From NCBI RefSeq assembly GCF_040054535.1, contig NC_090794.1, positions 6,983,001-7,047,000 on the forward strand: DNA of 64,000 bases, read 5' to 3'. How positions within the stretch are numbered: position 1 is the stretch's first letter; every line of letters begins with the position of its first letter. A program made the position numbers and the translations under genes. The notes under the pieces were generated by a model. The model was not told where the DNA came from and did not search any database. It saw nothing but the letters and a program-made list of their open reading frames with translations. Source of the DNA: Antennarius striatus (Eukaryota > Chordata > Actinopteri > Lophiiformes > Antennariidae). Positions 61,626-64,000 of this stretch are shown piece after piece.

Positions 61626-64000
61626 GAGATTCCTATCTAACCTCGTCATGCTATTTAAAATATATAAATATATAAATAAATGTGTAAAAACATATGACGT
61701 TGTTAAAAAGCAACAATTGATTGCAGGAATTAAACAATTCATGTATCGATGTATAGGTAAATTGTTAAGTTTATATCACAGGAAACTTCTCTTGCTAGCA
61801 TATTAAGCTTCTTAATTCTACTTCAGCAATAGGGTTTGTGTGTGAAGTTAAAGGGTCTGTTTGAACATTAGAGAAGTTTTTCAAATGTAGGCCCTCGAGC
61901 TGCAATTTAATGAAAGGAGGGAGGGAGAGAGAGAGAGAACATTGCACTATATGTAGCTTGCTGATGCTATTCCTGTGTTGCCATGTCAGGTTGCCATGAT
62001 GCATGCTGAGCCTGTGACTGTGGGAAAGGTTTGCAGTTCAATGTTGTCAGCAGTGGTTGAAGGTATGTGCAGGGTAAACACACCTCCATAGGACCGTGGG
62101 GGTGGTTAAACTCAGATGATGGGGTTAGAGCTACTCAAGTCTTCAAAGACCACAACTGTTTGCTGTAGAGCCAGGTTTTCTTTACAGTAAAAGCATAGAT
62201 ATCAACAAAGGAACAGCACGCTATTCTCCAGTACCCTTTGACAGGCTGGAAACAGCCAATACAAAAGTCTACACTGGAGTGTATTTGTAGAACTGCCATT
62301 ATGAAGAGCATGAAATTTCCTCCGGGATTAATAAAGTATCTATCTATCTATCTATCTATCTATGAAGTCGTCCAGGGGTGAAAGTTGTCCAAAAGTGACA
62401 TCTGGTGGTGAGAATTAGTGAGTTTCTATAATTGCTGCAGCAGTGATGTATCACACTATCATAACAACTTAAGCTCAATGTTACAGTGAAAAATCCAGAC
62501 TCGAGCCATTAAGAGATTGTACTGCATGGTCCATTTGAGCCATTCCCCCATGTAGAATTTGTAATATAGTGCTAAACTGCTGTAGTGAACCCCTTCTGTG
62601 TACAATTTGCTACATCAGAGCAAAGTAATATACACGAATCCCTTTTAATGCTGGTACAAAACAGAATCTTTGGTCGTATCAGTTTTTGAAAGCAAAACTG
62701 ACTCAACCTGATTTCTGAAAGAAAATGTACTAATAACACCTTAGTAAAACCCAATACATGAATCTACTCAGTTTACTCTTAACCCTCTGTTAGTGTTCCA
62801 CTTTATTTCTCAGTGATGTAAAGCTGCGGATTTCAAATAATTTATGATGTGTTTAGTTAAATATCTTAATCCAGTATTGTAAATGACTGCTCTATTCTAT
62901 ATTTTGACACACTGCTTATCCACTAACACCTCTGCGCTAATCTACTCACCTCAGAGAAGGCTGTTAATGTAATTATTTTTGTTCTGTCTACACATTTGTA
63001 ATTCTGTCCGATCTGTTTTATTAAAATACATTGAATGTACAACACAAAATAATTGTGTTAATCATTCAAATTAATGACTAATCCAGAAGGAGCAGTAAAA
63101 CTAATAATCCAGTTTTCTGGGAACAGCAATTCTATAATTTTTTTGATGTAACATGTAAACACTGCTGTAAAAAGGGAAGTTGTGTTTCCTTGGTTTGAAG
63201 ATGAATAGCAGCAGTTCTCTTCTTCTAGAATAATTCTTGAATCCTCACCATCCTCTTGATGGCAGTATAGCTCAACTCACACTGCCTCGGCTGGCCCCGA
63301 CTCTACCTACACAGATTTCAGCTGAATTTAACATTGTGCATCATCTTTACATTGGATAAAGCATGACTTTGAATCAAGACTACAAACTACAACATGTGTA
63401 GCCTTTAAAAGCTTCACAGGGATTTTACAGCTGCTTCTTAATTTCACACTGTGTCCTGCACCTGTGGCTGACGTCTGCCAGCAGTCGACTGTTGTGTTGT
63501 ACAATTGATTTATGCTCCAACTAACCCTTTACCATAAGTTATTCAAGTGTAAGCCTGCAAACATATACCAGATGCTATTCAGTACAGTATGATGTCTCAT
63601 CTATTGGGACGTGACTGAGATGTCACAGAATCCCATAATCCTTTTTAGACCATGTTAATCATGGTGACTGCACTGATTTTTTACATTTCTGAAGGCAAAG
63701 TGGAATACGTTATACAGCGATTTTAATATGATGTGATATTGTGAGGTAGAGTAGAAACACCAGCAGTAATCCTGGACACCCAATCCCTCTTTACTGTCTG
63801 CAACAGTCTATTGTCAGGATGGGGATACAAAAATTTGCATAAATGGTGGCATAAGGCAACTGGCTGTTGTTTTCTAAGAGAGGACTTCAGCCTCATACTG
63901 AGTGTAAAATAATACATACTTTGATATTAACATTCAGTTCTCGGAGGTGGAAACAAACACAAAAAATGTCATGTTGCGGCTGCTTTCTGTGTTTGCCTTT
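61626..64000. other. intergenic, no gene recognised
   Basis: AT-rich DNA without exons I can support. It contains a TATC repeat with a retroelement-like 3' tail at 62311-62363; otherwise nothing is seen. Confidence 0.5.
62311..62363 (+). repeat. retroelement 3' tail with (TATC)n
   Basis: The sequence tgaaatttcctccgggatta followed by ataaag and about seven TATC units is the well-known 3' terminus of a dispersed teleost LINE/SINE type. The body upstream is not recognisable, so this is a very short truncated copy. Confidence 0.6.

Overview
This 64 kb window is vertebrate nuclear DNA, almost certainly from a ray-finned (teleost) fish. The protein-coding exons match vertebrate multidomain genes. 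Introns are short to medium with GT..AG borders, intergenic gaps are small, and long (CA)n/(GT)n microsatellites are frequent. LINE, LTR and MITE-type repeats of the kinds common in teleosts are also present. There are no bacterial operons, rRNA genes or CRISPR arrays.

Layout, left to right. (1) 1-15.2 kb, plus strand: the 3' two-thirds of cdc42bpa (MRCK-alpha kinase). It covers the end of the coiled coil, then C1, PH, CNH (citron homology) and CRIB domains, the stop codon at 12824 and a 2.4 kb 3' UTR; the kinase domain lies upstream of the window. (2) 15.3-29.4 kb, minus strand: a complete fzd3 (Frizzled-3 Wnt/PCP receptor) with eight coding exons encoding about 692 aa. Its poly(A) signal lies about 100 bp from that of cdc42bpa, so the two genes converge tail to tail. 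(3) 31.2-36.0 kb, plus strand: fbxo16 (F-box protein), head to head with fzd3 across a gap of about 2 kb that holds a solo LTR. (4) 37.8-60.7 kb, minus strand: cyria (fam49a, a Rac1-binding inhibitor of the WAVE complex). It encodes 323-324 aa in ten coding exons. Two alternative first coding exons sit side by side, and a 17 kb 5' intron leads back to a CCAAT/GC-box promoter near 60.7 kb. (5) 60.8-64 kb: a 5'-truncated LINE and otherwise non-coding DNA.

Three of the four genes act in the Rho-GTPase/actin and planar polarity world: MRCK-alpha is a Cdc42 effector, CYRI-A a Rac1 effector, and Frizzled-3 signals in PCP and axon guidance. This is a thematic observation only; no operon-like co-regulation is implied. 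Gene identities rest on exon-by-exon conceptual translation compared with recalled human protein sequences. Splice sites were assigned by eye from GT/AG borders and checked for reading-frame continuity.

The most interesting observations are the tandem mutually exclusive first coding exons of cyria, in-frame cassette exons in cdc42bpa (one next to a 134-bp alternating purine-pyrimidine tract), a stop-free 78-nt intron before the C1 domain, and CA/UG repeats lying directly against several splice sites. Others are a solo LTR with intact target-site duplication in the fzd3/fbxo16 intergenic region and two perfect 18-bp hairpins. I found no convincing evidence of a wholly new gene system.
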